Source of the DNA: Natrinema sp. DC36
Lineage (GTDB): Archaea; Halobacteriota; Halobacteria; Halobacteriales; Natrialbaceae
Direction of reading: 5' to 3'
Assembly: GCF_020405225.1 (NCBI RefSeq)
Contig: NZ_CP084472.1
Span: 744,001 to 808,000, forward strand
Length of the DNA stretch: 64,000 bases
The stretch's first letter is position 1. Each line of letters opens with the position of its first letter. The notes beneath the pieces are model-generated. The model searched no databases and was not told the DNA's origin. It was given only the letters and a program-made list of their open reading frames with translations. This document shows, one piece after another, positions 54,380-63,759 of the stretch. The translations under genes and the position numbers were made by a program.

Positions 54380-54535
54380 TACCGTTCCTCGGGTTCCTTC
54401 GGATCGACCGTCCCGGCTGCAACACGATCGTCGTTTTTTCGTCCCGTTACCGCCGCGGGGTCCGTGGAGCCTGATTCACCTCGAAAAACGTCTCGAGCCG
54501 CATGTCACCGAAGGGTCCGGGTTCGGTTGCCCTCG

Positions 54536-55894
54536 CTACTCTTCATCGATACCGTGCTCCTCGTCGGCGTCCTCCTCGGGTGCGGCCGATCGCGCGGATC
54601 GGTCCGCCGAGCGATCCGTTTCGTTCGTCTCATCGGTCTCGTCGGTCACGTTCGGTTCGTCGCGATCGGGCTCGCGGACCGCGTCCGTTTCGGAACTGCG
54701 CGGAGACGGTGGCCCGCGCTGGGCCGACTGTCCTTGCTGCCCTCGATCCGTCGAGGAGTGCCGTTCGCCCTGTCCCCGCCGGTCGGGATCGATCGGCTGT
54801 GAGTACTGCTCTCGCAAGCGGCCCTGGCCGGTCTGCATGGGCGACTGTCGTTGCCGTGCCGACTGTCCGCGTTCCCGGTCGGGGAGCCCCTGTTCATTGC
54901 GTTGGGTCGGGCCACCGTGCTGGGCTCGCTCCTGTCCCTGCCGCGTTTCGGTCCCCCGGTGTTGCTGCGTTTCAGGCCGTTGGCGGGGCCCCTGTGTCTG
55001 ACGATCTTGCTGGTGGCCCTGTCCGAACTGCTGAAACTCGGACTGCCTCGAGTGGCTCGGCTCAGTCGTCATCGGCTGCTGCTGGGAGCCGGTCGCACCG
55101 GCCGATTCACCGCCGTATTCCCCCGGCGAGATCCACTCGCCGGTCTGTGTGTACTGTTGGGACTGCTGAGACTGCTGGGGCTGCTGAGACTGAGAGCGGT
55201 CGCTCGTCTCTTGTTGATCTCCCCCCGTCCCCTGCTGTTGATTCGGCTGCATTCCTTGTTGATGGCCTTGCTGCATCCCTTGTCGTTGACCCGGCTGCAT
55301 CCCTCGTTGTTGACCCATCGACGTTTCGGGTTGCTGATCGATTCCCTGCCGATCCGTCGCACCCTGCGCGCTCGTTGACTGTCCCGTCTGCTGGCTTCCA
55401 GTCGACTGGCGCTGCAGTCCCTGGGTCGAGGGGTGGCTTCCTCGAGCCTGGGGTGGCTGGGATTCCATCCGGCCGCGCGTTCCGTACTGAGCGCTCTCCC
55501 GTTGGTCCTGTCGTCCGCGGTCAGTGAACTGTCCGCCCATCTGCTCGCGCTGGCCCCCCATTTGCTCTCGCTGATTCATCTGGGGTTGGGAAACGGCCTC
55601 GAAACCCTGTTCCATGACCCGCTCCATCTCGGGCATTACGGCCTCCATTCCCTGCAGATAGCGCTCCATCATCGACTCCGTGAACTGCTGGCCGGGCGTG
55701 TTCTGCAGCATCGACCGCGTCATCTCGAGCCCCTGTTTCTGTGCGGTCTCTTGCCACTCGAGCGCGCTGAGCGTCATGCGGGCCATGTTCCGCTGGAGCT
55801 CGATCAGTTGCTCCATCGCCTGCTGGCTCTGGTCCATCGTTGATTCCGCCATCTGCGGTGTGTCCGTCGACTGCTGGGATTGGTTCTGTCGCAT
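54536..55894 (-). CDS. glutamine-rich low-complexity protein with helical N-terminus
   Basis: 452 residues from the ATG at 55894. Residues 1-105 look like a helical, phasin-type domain (SQQAMEQLIELQRNMARMTL, then FTESMMERYLQGMEAVMPEM). From about 110 to 410 the protein is Gln/Gly/Ser/Arg-rich and repetitive, with units such as GQRQGMQQGHQQGMQ, QSQQPQQSQQSQQ and REQMGGQ. The last 45 residues are acidic (NVTDETDETNETDRSADRSA). Phasins coat polyhydroxyalkanoate granules; this is only a structural resemblance, and no PHA gene is near. The Gln-rich, near-neutral body is unusual for a haloarchaeon. Confidence 0.72.
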   Translation of the reverse strand: MRQNQSQQSTDTPQMAESTMDQSQQAMEQLIELQRNMARMTLSALEWQETAQKQGLEMTRSMLQNTPGQQFTESMMERYLQGMEAVMPEMERVMEQGFEAVSQPQMNQREQMGGQREQMGGQFTDRGRQDQRESAQYGTRGRMESQPPQARGSHPSTQGLQRQSTGSQQTGQSTSAQGATDRQGIDQQPETSMGQQRGMQPGQRQGMQQGHQQGMQPNQQQGTGGDQQETSDRSQSQQPQQSQQSQQYTQTGEWISPGEYGGESAGATGSQQQPMTTEPSHSRQSEFQQFGQGHQQDRQTQGPRQRPETQQHRGTETRQGQERAQHGGPTQRNEQGLPDRERGQSARQRQSPMQTGQGRLREQYSQPIDPDRRGQGERHSSTDRGQQGQSAQRGPPSPRSSETDAVREPDRDEPNVTDETDETNETDRSADRSARSAAPEEDADEEHGIDEE

Positions 55895-56197
55895 AGTAGT
55901 CACCTGAGGACCTGCGGTCGCCGCCGTGATCCGCGGCCACGACTGAGCGCGACCGAGACGCAAATAAAGGGCCGCGTCGGTTCCGTCCAGAACACGACGT
56001 AACTGCTCGTAACCCGGACGACCGCGAGCCGTAACTACTCGTAACCCGGGCGAACGCGAATAAACTGGAATACGTGCGGGACAGGTCCTCGCCGTCGAAC
56101 CGTTTCGAGAATGCGCTGTCGGGCGAATTTTACACCGATACCGACTGAGAGAAGGCAGTAATAGTCGCTTGGGACCGACAGTGGACGCCGACCGCGG
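55895..56197. promoter_or_regulatory. promoter region of the Gln-rich gene, with tandem repeat
   Basis: Two adjacent copies of a 30-base unit lie at 55998-56027 and 56030-56059, with 27 of 30 bases identical; each holds two cgtaac cores. A leftward TATA-like sequence lies near 55960. The repeats sit about 100-165 bases upstream of the Gln-rich gene and may be regulator sites. Confidence 0.5.
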
Positions 56198-57043
56198 TCA
56201 GGACTCCGGGCCGGAATCCGGTTCGCCGTGGGTCACGCCCTCGCGTTCGTCGGCCTGCATCCGCCGCAGGGCCGCTCGTCCGTTGCTCGCCTCGTAGCCG
56301 AAGAAGACCCCGTTGGCGTACTCCTCGGCGACCTCGGTCGCGTGGATCAGGTTGTCGACATCGACGTTTACCGCGTACAACTCGATATTAAACGGCGTCT
56401 CGAGTGCGCTCTCGAATCCCTTTGCGATGGTCTCGAGCCAGTAGGTCGTCCCGTAGGCCGTGTCGTACAGCGGGACGACGAACTCGTCGACGTACTCCTC
56501 GACGGCCGCGAGGTCGATGCCGGCGCGCTCGCGGAGGTGGCCGGGATAGGGATCGGGATAGAGCGTCATGTAGACCGTCCCGGGGATGTGTTCGACCGCT
56601 TCTTCGACGAATTCGGTGATGACGCTGGCTCGCCACTCCACGCGGTCGTCGTATTCGCTCGCTTCGAACTCCTGCTCGCAGACGCCGCAGTGACAGTACT
56701 CCGCGCGGGGGAAGCCGATGTCGTCGAGGCGGACGTCCTCGTTTTCGGCGGCGCAGTCGTCGATAATCTCGAACAGGCCCTCCCGGTAGTCCTCGCGGGA
56801 CGGACAGATGTAGGCCCAGTCGAAGTACTCTCGCTCCCGGTCGGCGGGTCGGCCCATGTCGTCGACGGGGAGCAGCGACGGATCGGCGTCGGCGGCGGCG
56901 TTGTCGCCGAAACAGGAGACCATGTTTACCCCGTCGGCGATCGGTTCGGCGGACCGGCCGGTCACGTCTTTGACCTCGTAGAAGCCGCGGTCGAACTCCG
57001 GCCACCGTACTTCTTCGGCGTTACGGGTGACGACGCCGTACAT
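56198..57043 (-). CDS. TIM-barrel glycoside-hydrolase-like protein
   Basis: 281 residues. The text DWAYICPSREDYREGLFEII followed by VRLDDIGFPRAEYCHCGVCE is the pattern of the glycosidase-like (GHL) TIM-barrel families: a YICP-like strand, an Asp-x-Ile strand end, and a CxCxxC loop. Further barrel strands follow (GTVYMTLYPDPYPGH, FNIELYAVNVDVDNLIHATE, ANGVFFGYEASNG). No signal peptide, so cytoplasmic. Substrate and activity unknown. Conserved-looking haloarchaeal gene, leftward, following the small membrane protein. Confidence 0.65.
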   Translation of the reverse strand: MYGVVTRNAEEVRWPEFDRGFYEVKDVTGRSAEPIADGVNMVSCFGDNAAADADPSLLPVDDMGRPADREREYFDWAYICPSREDYREGLFEIIDDCAAENEDVRLDDIGFPRAEYCHCGVCEQEFEASEYDDRVEWRASVITEFVEEAVEHIPGTVYMTLYPDPYPGHLRERAGIDLAAVEEYVDEFVVPLYDTAYGTTYWLETIAKGFESALETPFNIELYAVNVDVDNLIHATEVAEEYANGVFFGYEASNGRAALRRMQADEREGVTHGEPDSGPES

Positions 57044-57088
57044 AACTCGGAGTACGCCGCCATCCCCGTAAGCCGTTCGGAATCGGAT

Positions 57089-57202
57089 CTATTCTTCGGT
57101 CGGTTCGTAGTCGACTTCGACGTCCGACGAGCCGCTGAAGGCGACCTTGTAGAGGACGGCGATGACGAACAGGGCGAGTACGACTTTGACGGTACGTGAC
57201 AT
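57089..57202 (-). CDS. 37-residue single-span membrane protein
   Basis: From the ATG at 57202: SRTVKVVLALFVIAVLYKVA is one membrane helix, followed by an acidic tail (DVEVDYEPTEE). Tiny proteins of this kind are widespread in haloarchaea and easily missed. No function known. Confidence 0.65.
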   Translation of the reverse strand: MSRTVKVVLALFVIAVLYKVAFSGSSDVEVDYEPTEE

Positions 57203-57366
57203 GTACAGCGAGTAATACGGGCGGCAAATACTTAGATATTCTGGATGGTCATCCCGTCCAGAGAATCGACGCCGAGCGCCACGTCGCTCAGACGGACTGG
57301 TGCCCGTCGGTCGTCGCACCCGCAGGATGGTCACAGTCGCGCCGGAAACCCGGGAAGCAATCCATC

Positions 57367-57855
57367 TCAGGTGTCGATCAACGACGCGATCTCGTCGCGA
57401 ACGATCGTCTCGCAGTACGAACAGCGCACGCCGTCCTCGAGCACCGAAAACCGCGAGGTGACGGGCTCGTCGCCGGTCGTGATACAGCCGGCGTTCGGAC
57501 AGGAGAGCACGCCCTCGACGACGTCGGGTCGTTCGACGCGGTGTTTCTCCACGACGTCGAAGCCCCGGACGATGTTGATCGTCGCGTCGGGCGCGATCAG
57601 CGAGAGCACGTCGACTTCGTCCTGGCTCAGTTCGCGGCCTTCGACCTTGACGATGTCCTTGCGCGCGAGGCGATCCGAGGGGACGTTCATCCCGACGGAG
57701 ACCTCCTCGCCGTTGGTGCCGTCGATACCGAGGATGGCGAGGACGTTCAGCGCCTGGCCCCCGTGCACGTGATCGATAACGGTTCCGTCGCGGATTTTGC
57801 TGACCCGCAGTTCGTGATCGTCGTTGCCGTCGTGGTGGTCGTGACCGTTACTCAT
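57367..57855 (-). CDS. pyrI: aspartate carbamoyltransferase regulatory subunit
   Basis: 162 residues from the ATG at 57855, which overlaps the last codons of pyrB (ATGAGTAA); a GTG at 57864 is less likely. [20 protein letters not shown] opens the nucleotide-binding domain; the zinc domain has [11 protein letters not shown] and [10 protein letters not shown], four cysteines that hold the regulatory to the catalytic chain. A His/Asp-rich leader of about 15 residues ([13 protein letters not shown]) precedes it. Confers allosteric control by nucleotides. Confidence 0.95.
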   Translation of the reverse strand: MSNGHDHHDGNDDHELRVSKIRDGTVIDHVHGGQALNVLAILGIDGTNGEEVSVGMNVPSDRLARKDIVKVEGRELSQDEVDVLSLIAPDATINIVRGFDVVEKHRVERPDVVEGVLSCPNAGCITTGDEPVTSRFSVLEDGVRCSYCETIVRDEIASLIDT

Positions 57856-58792
57856 CGCCGTCACCTCGAATTCCCGCGTCGTCGCTCAAGAGAAGATCCA
57901 GCAGCGCCATTCGGATCGGGACCCCGTTGTGCGCCTGTTCGAAGTACGCCGCGTGATCGCTCTCGTCGATCTCGGGCGCGATCTCGTCGACCCGGGGTAG
58001 CGGATGCATCACCGTCAGATCGTCGCTCGCGGCCTCGAGCGTCTCGGCGTCGATCTGGTACTCGCCGGCGACCTGCTGGTACTCGTTCTCGTCGGGGAAG
58101 CGCTCGCGCTGGATCCGCGTGACGTAGAGGACGTCCAGCGAGGGCAGGATCCCCTCGAGGGCGTCGTGTTCTCGAATGCCGGTCCCGTCCTGTTGCTGGT
58201 GGAGGTCGTAGACGACCTCCCGCGGTAGCTGTAGACTCTCCGGGCTGATGAAGTGCTGGCGGGTATCGAAGTTCGTCAGCGCGTAGGCCAGCGAGTGGAC
58301 GGTCCGACCGTACTTCAGATCGCCCATGATGCCGATGGTCAGGTCGTCGAGTCCGGCGTTCTCCCGGATCGTGTAGAGATCGAGCAGCGTCTGGGTCGGG
58401 TGGTGACCCGCGCCGTCGCCCGCGTTCACCAGCGGGACGTCGACGAACTCGCTCGCCATCGTCGCCGATCCCTGCTTGGGATGGCGCACGACGAGCGCGT
58501 CGGCGTACCCCTCGATGACGCGGACGGTGTCGGCGAGGGTCTCTCCCTTCGTCACGCTCGAGGACTCGACCGAGCCCATGTCGACGACGTCGCCGCCGAG
58601 TCGCTTCATCGCGGTCTCGAAGCTCATCTTCGTCCGCGTGCTCGGCTCGAAGAAGAGCAGGCCGAGCAACGTCCCCGCCTGACGGTCCGCGACGGTCGAC
58701 GGGTCGGCGTCGATCTCGGCCGCGTAGTCGAGAACGGTCTCGATGTCCGCCCGTGAGAGTTGTTTGCTCGTGATGAGGTGATCGTGGCGCAT
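57848..58792 (-). CDS. pyrB: aspartate carbamoyltransferase catalytic subunit
   Basis: 314 residues from the ATG at 58792 ([20 protein letters not shown]). [20 protein letters not shown] is the carbamoyl-phosphate loop, [17 protein letters not shown] and [20 protein letters not shown] are the other active-site segments. First committed step of pyrimidine synthesis. The order pyrB-pyrI with overlap is the common archaeal arrangement. Confidence 0.96.
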   Translation of the reverse strand: MRHDHLITSKQLSRADIETVLDYAAEIDADPSTVADRQAGTLLGLLFFEPSTRTKMSFETAMKRLGGDVVDMGSVESSSVTKGETLADTVRVIEGYADALVVRHPKQGSATMASEFVDVPLVNAGDGAGHHPTQTLLDLYTIRENAGLDDLTIGIMGDLKYGRTVHSLAYALTNFDTRQHFISPESLQLPREVVYDLHQQQDGTGIREHDALEGILPSLDVLYVTRIQRERFPDENEYQQVAGEYQIDAETLEAASDDLTVMHPLPRVDEIAPEIDESDHAAYFEQAHNGVPIRMALLDLLLSDDAGIRGDGDE

Positions 58793-59024
58793 TCGTTCGT
58801 GTAGGCTGTGGCGGTCCCCTTGAATCTCCCCATTCGACGCCGCCCGCACCGCGTCGGTTCTCGTCGGACCGCCCCGGCACGTCGGTCCTCGGCGGGCCGT
58901 TACTGTTACGTTAGTTCTCTGCAGGCCGTATCCGCTTGCGTTTCCGAGAGCCGACGACGACTCGAGCGGGCGGCCCCCGAGGGCAAAGAGTTATACAGAC
59001 ACTACAGTAATTGGTCACAATTGT

Positions 59025-59651
59025 ATGGTCGGTCGGCTAGATACCGGAATTGACGTACTCGATCGAAAGCTCGACGGCGGACTCCCCCCGGGATGTCTCG
59101 TCGCGTACACCGCCGAGCCGGCCAGCCAGTCCGAACTCCTCCTTTACGAACTGACGGCCGCACGCGGAACCCTCTACCTCTCGACCGAACGCTCCGACGA
59201 CGCCGTCCGCCACGCCATCGAGTCCTCCCCGTCGTCCGTCGGCAGCCCGACCGTCAGACACGTCACCAGCGACACCCCGATCGAGGAGGCGACGCGACTG
59301 ATCGGTGCGCTGCCTGACGGAGCCAACCTCATCATCGACACGATGGACGTCCTGGAGCGGCGCGACACCGAGGAGTACGTCGCCTTTCTCAACGAACTCA
59401 AAGCCACGATGCTCGAGACCGGAAGCATCGCTGTCTTGCACTGTCTGAAAGGAGCGGAGGAACCCGCGAACCGTGCACGGACCATCCACGCCGTCGACGC
59501 CGTCTTCGATCTGCGGACCAAGATCACCGGCAGCGAACTCGAAAACCATCTCACGGTTCCCAAGTTCCGCGGCGGCAGCCAGCCGACCGAAGCGATCAAG
59601 CTCGAACTCACGGAGGAAGTCGCGATCGACACCAGCCGCGATATCGCGTGA
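59025..59651 (+). CDS. RecA/KaiC-superfamily protein with degenerate P-loop
   Basis: 208 residues. VGRLDTGIDVLDRKLDGGLP is the standard opening of RadA/KaiC-like ATPases, but the Walker A site reads TAEPASQSELL, lacking the GK(T/S). GANLIIDTMDVLER fills the Walker B position, without a clear acidic pair. Such RAD55-like proteins are frequent in haloarchaea and may act as regulators rather than ATPases. A TATA-like gttatac lies at about 58990. Divergent from pyrB. Confidence 0.75.
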   Translation: MVGRLDTGIDVLDRKLDGGLPPGCLVAYTAEPASQSELLLYELTAARGTLYLSTERSDDAVRHAIESSPSSVGSPTVRHVTSDTPIEEATRLIGALPDGANLIIDTMDVLERRDTEEYVAFLNELKATMLETGSIAVLHCLKGAEEPANRARTIHAVDAVFDLRTKITGSELENHLTVPKFRGGSQPTEAIKLELTEEVAIDTSRDIA

Positions 59652-59675
59652 GATCGCCGCCGTTCCCCCCTTCGG

Positions 59676-60668
59676 TCACGGTTCCTGCTCGGGAGTCGTA
59701 AACGGCGTGATCGCGGCGGTGCGCTCGGTGACCGTCGCCGTTCGCAGGATGTACGCGAACAGCAACGCGAGGGGGAAGACGCCCACTGCGACGGTCGTCG
59801 GAAAGAGGACCACACGAACCGATTCCCCGAAGGGAGGCCCCGCCGCGGTCAGGACGAACAGCGCGGCGATGGCGGTGCCGACGGCGGGGACACCCGCGTA
59901 GAGCAGGTATCGCGAGAGCCGGGAGAGTTCGACCTGCAGGTACATCGATTTGAAGTACTGACGGGCGACGTCCATCTCCCGCAACCGATCGCGAACGTCG
60001 CTGATCGCCTCGTCCACCGCCGCGGGGATGTCGTCCCCGTGCGTTCGCTGGACCGCCTCGAGCCGCTGTATCTCGTGTGCGAAATTCGTCTCGAGCATCA
60101 TCGAGAGCGTGTTGAAGATACCGTCCGCGGACGCCTCGATGTAGGCGTCGATTCGATCGAACTCGTCCGTGATCTCCGTCGTGATCTCGTCGATCTCGTC
60201 CCGAGCATCCGCCGGCACCGAGCCGACGGACAGTCCGCCGAGCCGCTGGGCGTCTCGGCGCGTGCTCTCGGCGACGAGTCGGAGAAACCCGGCCGGTTCG
60301 GCCGGTGCGGTTCGGTTCGTGACCGCTTCGACTTCCTCGCGGAAGTCGATCGTCCGCTCGATCTCCGACTCGAGTTGACCCGGCGTTCGGAGCTCTCGCG
60401 AGAGCACCAGCTGATTGATCGAGACGACGACGGTTATCAGCGTGAAGTTCCCCGAGATCAGCCCGCTGAAGACGTACAACAGCGGTTGCGTGTCCACCAA
60501 CGGTGCGACGCCGCTGATCGACAGCATCAGATACGACGTCCCGAGCGCGGCCGAGAGGACGGCGGCGATCGCGAAGCGGTTCCCGGTGAGTAACACCCAC
60601 CGAATCGGCTGCCCAACGCCGGTTCCCGATTTCGACCCTCCGCGGTCGTCGCTCGTCGCATCGTCCAT
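59676..60668 (-). CDS. membrane protein of unknown function
   Basis: 330 residues with two pairs of membrane helices: FAIAAVLSAALGTSYLMLSI and FSGLISGNFTLITVVVSINQ near the N-terminus, LLYAGVPAVGTAIAALFVLT and VVLFPTTVAVGVFPLALLFA at the C-terminus. Between them lie about 180 charged, helical residues, likely cytoplasmic coiled coil. Similar proteins occur singly in haloarchaeal genomes; no function is known. Convergent with the KaiC-like gene, 24 bases apart. Confidence 0.72.
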   Translation of the reverse strand: MDDATSDDRGGSKSGTGVGQPIRWVLLTGNRFAIAAVLSAALGTSYLMLSISGVAPLVDTQPLLYVFSGLISGNFTLITVVVSINQLVLSRELRTPGQLESEIERTIDFREEVEAVTNRTAPAEPAGFLRLVAESTRRDAQRLGGLSVGSVPADARDEIDEITTEITDEFDRIDAYIEASADGIFNTLSMMLETNFAHEIQRLEAVQRTHGDDIPAAVDEAISDVRDRLREMDVARQYFKSMYLQVELSRLSRYLLYAGVPAVGTAIAALFVLTAAGPPFGESVRVVLFPTTVAVGVFPLALLFAYILRTATVTERTAAITPFTTPEQEP

Positions 60669-60771
60669 CGTGGCCGGTCGGGTCTACGTTCCCGCACGCG
60701 AAAAAGGCGAGACGCGCACGTCCGTGGTCGTCGTCAGCGATCCACAGAACGGTCACGATCGCAGGGTGGTG

Positions 60772-61749
60772 TTACTCTTCCGCGCCTTCGAGCTCTTCGA
60801 CGATCTCGTCAGCGTCGACGTCGGCGTCCTCGAGCGCTTCCTCGATGTCGCCGCCGCCCATACCGCCCATGCCGCCCATCATCCCGCCCATGCCCATGCC
60901 GCCCATCCCGTCGATGACTTCCTGGACGATGACGCGGTCGACGCCGACCTTCTCGATGATGTCCTGACCGATCTGCTGTTTGCCCATCATCCACTGCTGG
61001 TTCATCGTCATCTGGGGCGTGGCCTCGAGGTAGAGCGTCTCCTTTTCGACGGTTTCGGTCTCGAACTCGGGTTCTGCAGGTTCGTCATCATCGTCCGCGT
61101 CCTCGTCGGGCTCGACGGGAACCTCTTCCTCGACTTCGTCCGTGTCGATCCAGAGTTCGGGCTCCATCCCGAGGTACATCTCGAACAGGCCGGCGGCCTG
61201 CTGTTCGCGGTCGTCGACCTCCTCGGTGACGGTGTACTCGTACTCGACGTCCTCGCCGGCCAGCGGGTGGTTGAAGTCGACGCGGGCGCGGCCGCCGATG
61301 ATCGTGCTGATGTAGCCCTGCTGGCCGTCGATCTGCACGTTCGCGCCGGGGTAGCGGTCGTCCTCGTCGATCTTCTCGGCGCTGACGGTCTGGACATCGT
61401 CCGGGTCGTACTCGCCGAAGGCGTCCTCGGCGGGAACGGTCACGGTGCCGGAGTCGCCGGGTTCGGAGCCGACGATCCCCTGTTCGACGGCCTCGAAGAT
61501 GTGGCCCTCGCCCAGCACGATCGTTCGCGGCTTGAACTCCTGGCCCTCCTGGTCGACGCCCTCTTCCTCGGCGACCTCGGGGTCGGTCGTGTCGACTAGC
61601 TGTTCGTCTTCGACGGTGTACGCGGTGTATTCGAGTTCGACGAAGTCGCCCTCCTGAAGCCCCTCGGCTTCGTCGGCGGCTTCTTCGGCTGCTTCTTCGT
61701 CGACGTCATCGGCCTGCTCCTCGAGCTCGGCCTCTTGATCCTCAGTCAT
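60772..61749 (-). CDS. FKBP-type peptidyl-prolyl cis-trans isomerase, SlyD-like
   Basis: 325 residues from the ATG at 61749. After 35 acidic residues, EGDFVELEYTAYTVEDEQLV and PRTIVLGEGHIFEAVEQGIV begin the FKBP domain; the SlyD insert-in-flap region follows (EDAFGEYDPDDVQTVSAEKI, HPLAGEDVEYEYTVTEEV). A C-terminal extension of about 90 residues carries GMGGMGMGGMMGGMGGMGGG, then an acidic end. It is a folding helper in the cytoplasm. The tail recalls the Gly-Met ends of chaperonins. Confidence 0.9.
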   Translation of the reverse strand: MTEDQEAELEEQADDVDEEAAEEAADEAEGLQEGDFVELEYTAYTVEDEQLVDTTDPEVAEEEGVDQEGQEFKPRTIVLGEGHIFEAVEQGIVGSEPGDSGTVTVPAEDAFGEYDPDDVQTVSAEKIDEDDRYPGANVQIDGQQGYISTIIGGRARVDFNHPLAGEDVEYEYTVTEEVDDREQQAAGLFEMYLGMEPELWIDTDEVEEEVPVEPDEDADDDDEPAEPEFETETVEKETLYLEATPQMTMNQQWMMGKQQIGQDIIEKVGVDRVIVQEVIDGMGGMGMGGMMGGMGGMGGGDIEEALEDADVDADEIVEELEGAEE

Positions 61750-61837
61750 ACGTTGTACGTCCGGCCGTCTACATTTAAGTACGACGTTTTCGGGCGAGAG
61801 CGACCGATACTTACGACCGCCGTCCCTCCCCCCGCCC

Positions 61838-62395
61838 ATGTACGAGGTCGAAGTGAAGGTCCCCGCCGATCTCGAGGCCGTCCGCGACCGTCTCGAGGCC
61901 CTCGAGGCGACGCCTCGCGGTGCCGTCGTCCAGGTCGACACCTACTACGACGCGCCCCACCGCGAGTTCGCCGAGACCGACGAGGCGCTACGGATCCGCT
62001 CGGAACGACCCGAGGACGCTCCCGACGAAACCCGCGTCACCTACAAGGGGCCGCTCGTCGACGACGAGTCCAAGACCCGCGAGGAGGCCGAGACGAGCGT
62101 CGCGGACCGCGAGACGATGGACGCGATTCTAGCGAACCTCGGCTTCGAACCCGCCGCGACCGTTCGCAAGGACCGAGAGCGATTCACGCTCGAGGGCTAC
62201 ACGGTCACCCTCGATTCGGTCGACGACGTCGGCGAGTACGTCGAGGTCGAGACCGACGTCGACGGGGAGGCCGAACTCGAGGCGGCTCGCGAGGGCGCAT
62301 ACGACGTGCTCGAGCGACTGGGTCTCGATCCCGACGACCAGCTCAGAACCTCGTATCTCGGCCTCCTGCTCGAGTCCGAAGCGACTGGCAGTTGA
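61838..62395 (+). CDS. cyaB: CYTH-domain protein (class IV adenylate cyclase type)
   Basis: 185 residues. MYEVEVKVPADLEAVRDRLE holds the ExExK signature (E3, E5, K7 counting from the start) that binds the triphosphate in CYTH enzymes. Further conserved basic residues follow (ALRIRSER, VTYKGP) and EVETDVDGEAELEAAREGAY. Archaeal members hydrolyse triphosphates or make cAMP; the archaeal function is not settled, so the symbol follows the family. Confidence 0.88.
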   Translation: MYEVEVKVPADLEAVRDRLEALEATPRGAVVQVDTYYDAPHREFAETDEALRIRSERPEDAPDETRVTYKGPLVDDESKTREEAETSVADRETMDAILANLGFEPAATVRKDRERFTLEGYTVTLDSVDDVGEYVEVETDVDGEAELEAAREGAYDVLERLGLDPDDQLRTSYLGLLLESEATGS

Positions 62396-62475
62396 CAGCC
62401 CCATTACCTGCAAGCATTTTCTGGTACGTGTCTGTTTCCGCAAGTTATACGAACTCGCTCCGTCAACTTCCGTCA

Positions 62476-63681
62476 ATGAGTGAGCGGAACATCCGGATCG
62501 AGTCTATCGAGCGGCAAGCGGTCGAGGACCAGGAAGTCGAAATCGTCGAACGAAAGGGAATCGGACACCCCGACTCCATCTGTGACGGGATCGCCGAGAG
62601 CGTCGCCGGGGCGCTCGCACGCGAGTATCTTGACCGCGTCGGCGAAGTGCTCCACTTCAACACCGACGAGACACAACTCGTCGCCGGCGAGGCGGCACCC
62701 GCCTTCGGCGGGGGCGAGGTCGTCGATCCCATCTACCTGCTGATCGTCGGCCGCGCGACAAAACACTACGAGGGACAGACGATCCCCGCCGAGACGATCG
62801 CGCTGCGGGCCGCCCGCGAGTACCTCGAGGAAAACATTCCCCAGTTGACCGTCGGTGAGGACGTCGTCGTCGACGTGAAACTCGGCGAAGGCAGCGGCGA
62901 CTTACAGGAGGTCTTCGGGGAGGACGAAGTGAGCGTCCCGATGGCCAACGACACGAGTTTCGGCGTCGGCCACGCGCCGCTGACCGAAACGGAGGAGATC
63001 GTCCTCGAGGCCGAGCGACGACTGAACGGCGAGTACGCGGCCGAGAATCCGGCGCTCGGTCCGGACGTGAAGATCATGGGCAAGCGCGAGGGCGAGGAGA
63101 TCGACGTCACCGTCGCCGCGGCGATGGTCGACGAGTACATCCCGAACATGGACGGCTACGTCGAGGCCGTCGAGTCCGTCCGGGAGTTCGTCGACGGCGT
63201 CGCGCGCGAGCACACGGACCGCGCGGTCAACGTCCACGTCAATACGGCCGACGACTACGAGGAGGGCTCGATCTACCTCACCGTCACCGGCACCTCCGCC
63301 GAGCAGGGCGACGACGGCTCCGTGGGCCGGGGCAATCGCGCGAACGGTCTCATCACGCCCAACCGCTCGATGTCGATGGAAGCGACCAGCGGGAAGAACC
63401 CGGTCAACCACATCGGGAAGATCTACAACCTGCTCTCGACGCAGATCGCCGAGGAGGTCGTCGGTAACGTCGACGGGATCCGCGACCTGCGCGTGCGCCT
63501 TCTCTCCCAGATCGGTCGCCCCATCGACCAGCCACACGTCGCCGACGTGCACGTCGTCACGGACGACGGCGTCTCGGTCTCGGACGTCGAGGCCGACGTC
63601 GAAGCGATCGTCGACCGAGAGCTCGCGGACGTCACCGAGATCACCCGCAGCGTGATCGAGGGCGAGCTCACGACGTTCTAA
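62476..63681 (+). CDS. S-adenosylmethionine synthetase, archaeal type
   Basis: 401 residues. [20 protein letters not shown] with the catalytic histidine, and [20 protein letters not shown] with [13 protein letters not shown], identify the archaeal methionine adenosyltransferase family (MetE-unrelated, distinct from bacterial MetK). It makes SAM from methionine and ATP. The frame is open further upstream, but [20 protein letters not shown] at 62476 is the family start. Confidence 0.95.
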   Translation: MSERNIRIESIERQAVEDQEVEIVERKGIGHPDSICDGIAESVAGALAREYLDRVGEVLHFNTDETQLVAGEAAPAFGGGEVVDPIYLLIVGRATKHYEGQTIPAETIALRAAREYLEENIPQLTVGEDVVVDVKLGEGSGDLQEVFGEDEVSVPMANDTSFGVGHAPLTETEEIVLEAERRLNGEYAAENPALGPDVKIMGKREGEEIDVTVAAAMVDEYIPNMDGYVEAVESVREFVDGVAREHTDRAVNVHVNTADDYEEGSIYLTVTGTSAEQGDDGSVGRGNRANGLITPNRSMSMEATSGKNPVNHIGKIYNLLSTQIAEEVVGNVDGIRDLRVRLLSQIGRPIDQPHVADVHVVTDDGVSVSDVEADVEAIVDRELADVTEITRSVIEGELTTF

Positions 63682-63759
63682 GAATTCCCTCCTCTCGCCG
63701 AGCGTGTAATTTAGAGCTGTCATTCAGATACACTTTCATCTATCCGATGGAACGTACCG

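Noticed and set aside
54851-55378. 175-codon hydrophobic-looking frame antisense to the Gln-rich gene
   Set aside because: Leu-rich text is the reverse complement of CAG/CAA-rich codons; the Gln-rich strand has a proper start, conserved-looking N-terminus and acidic end.
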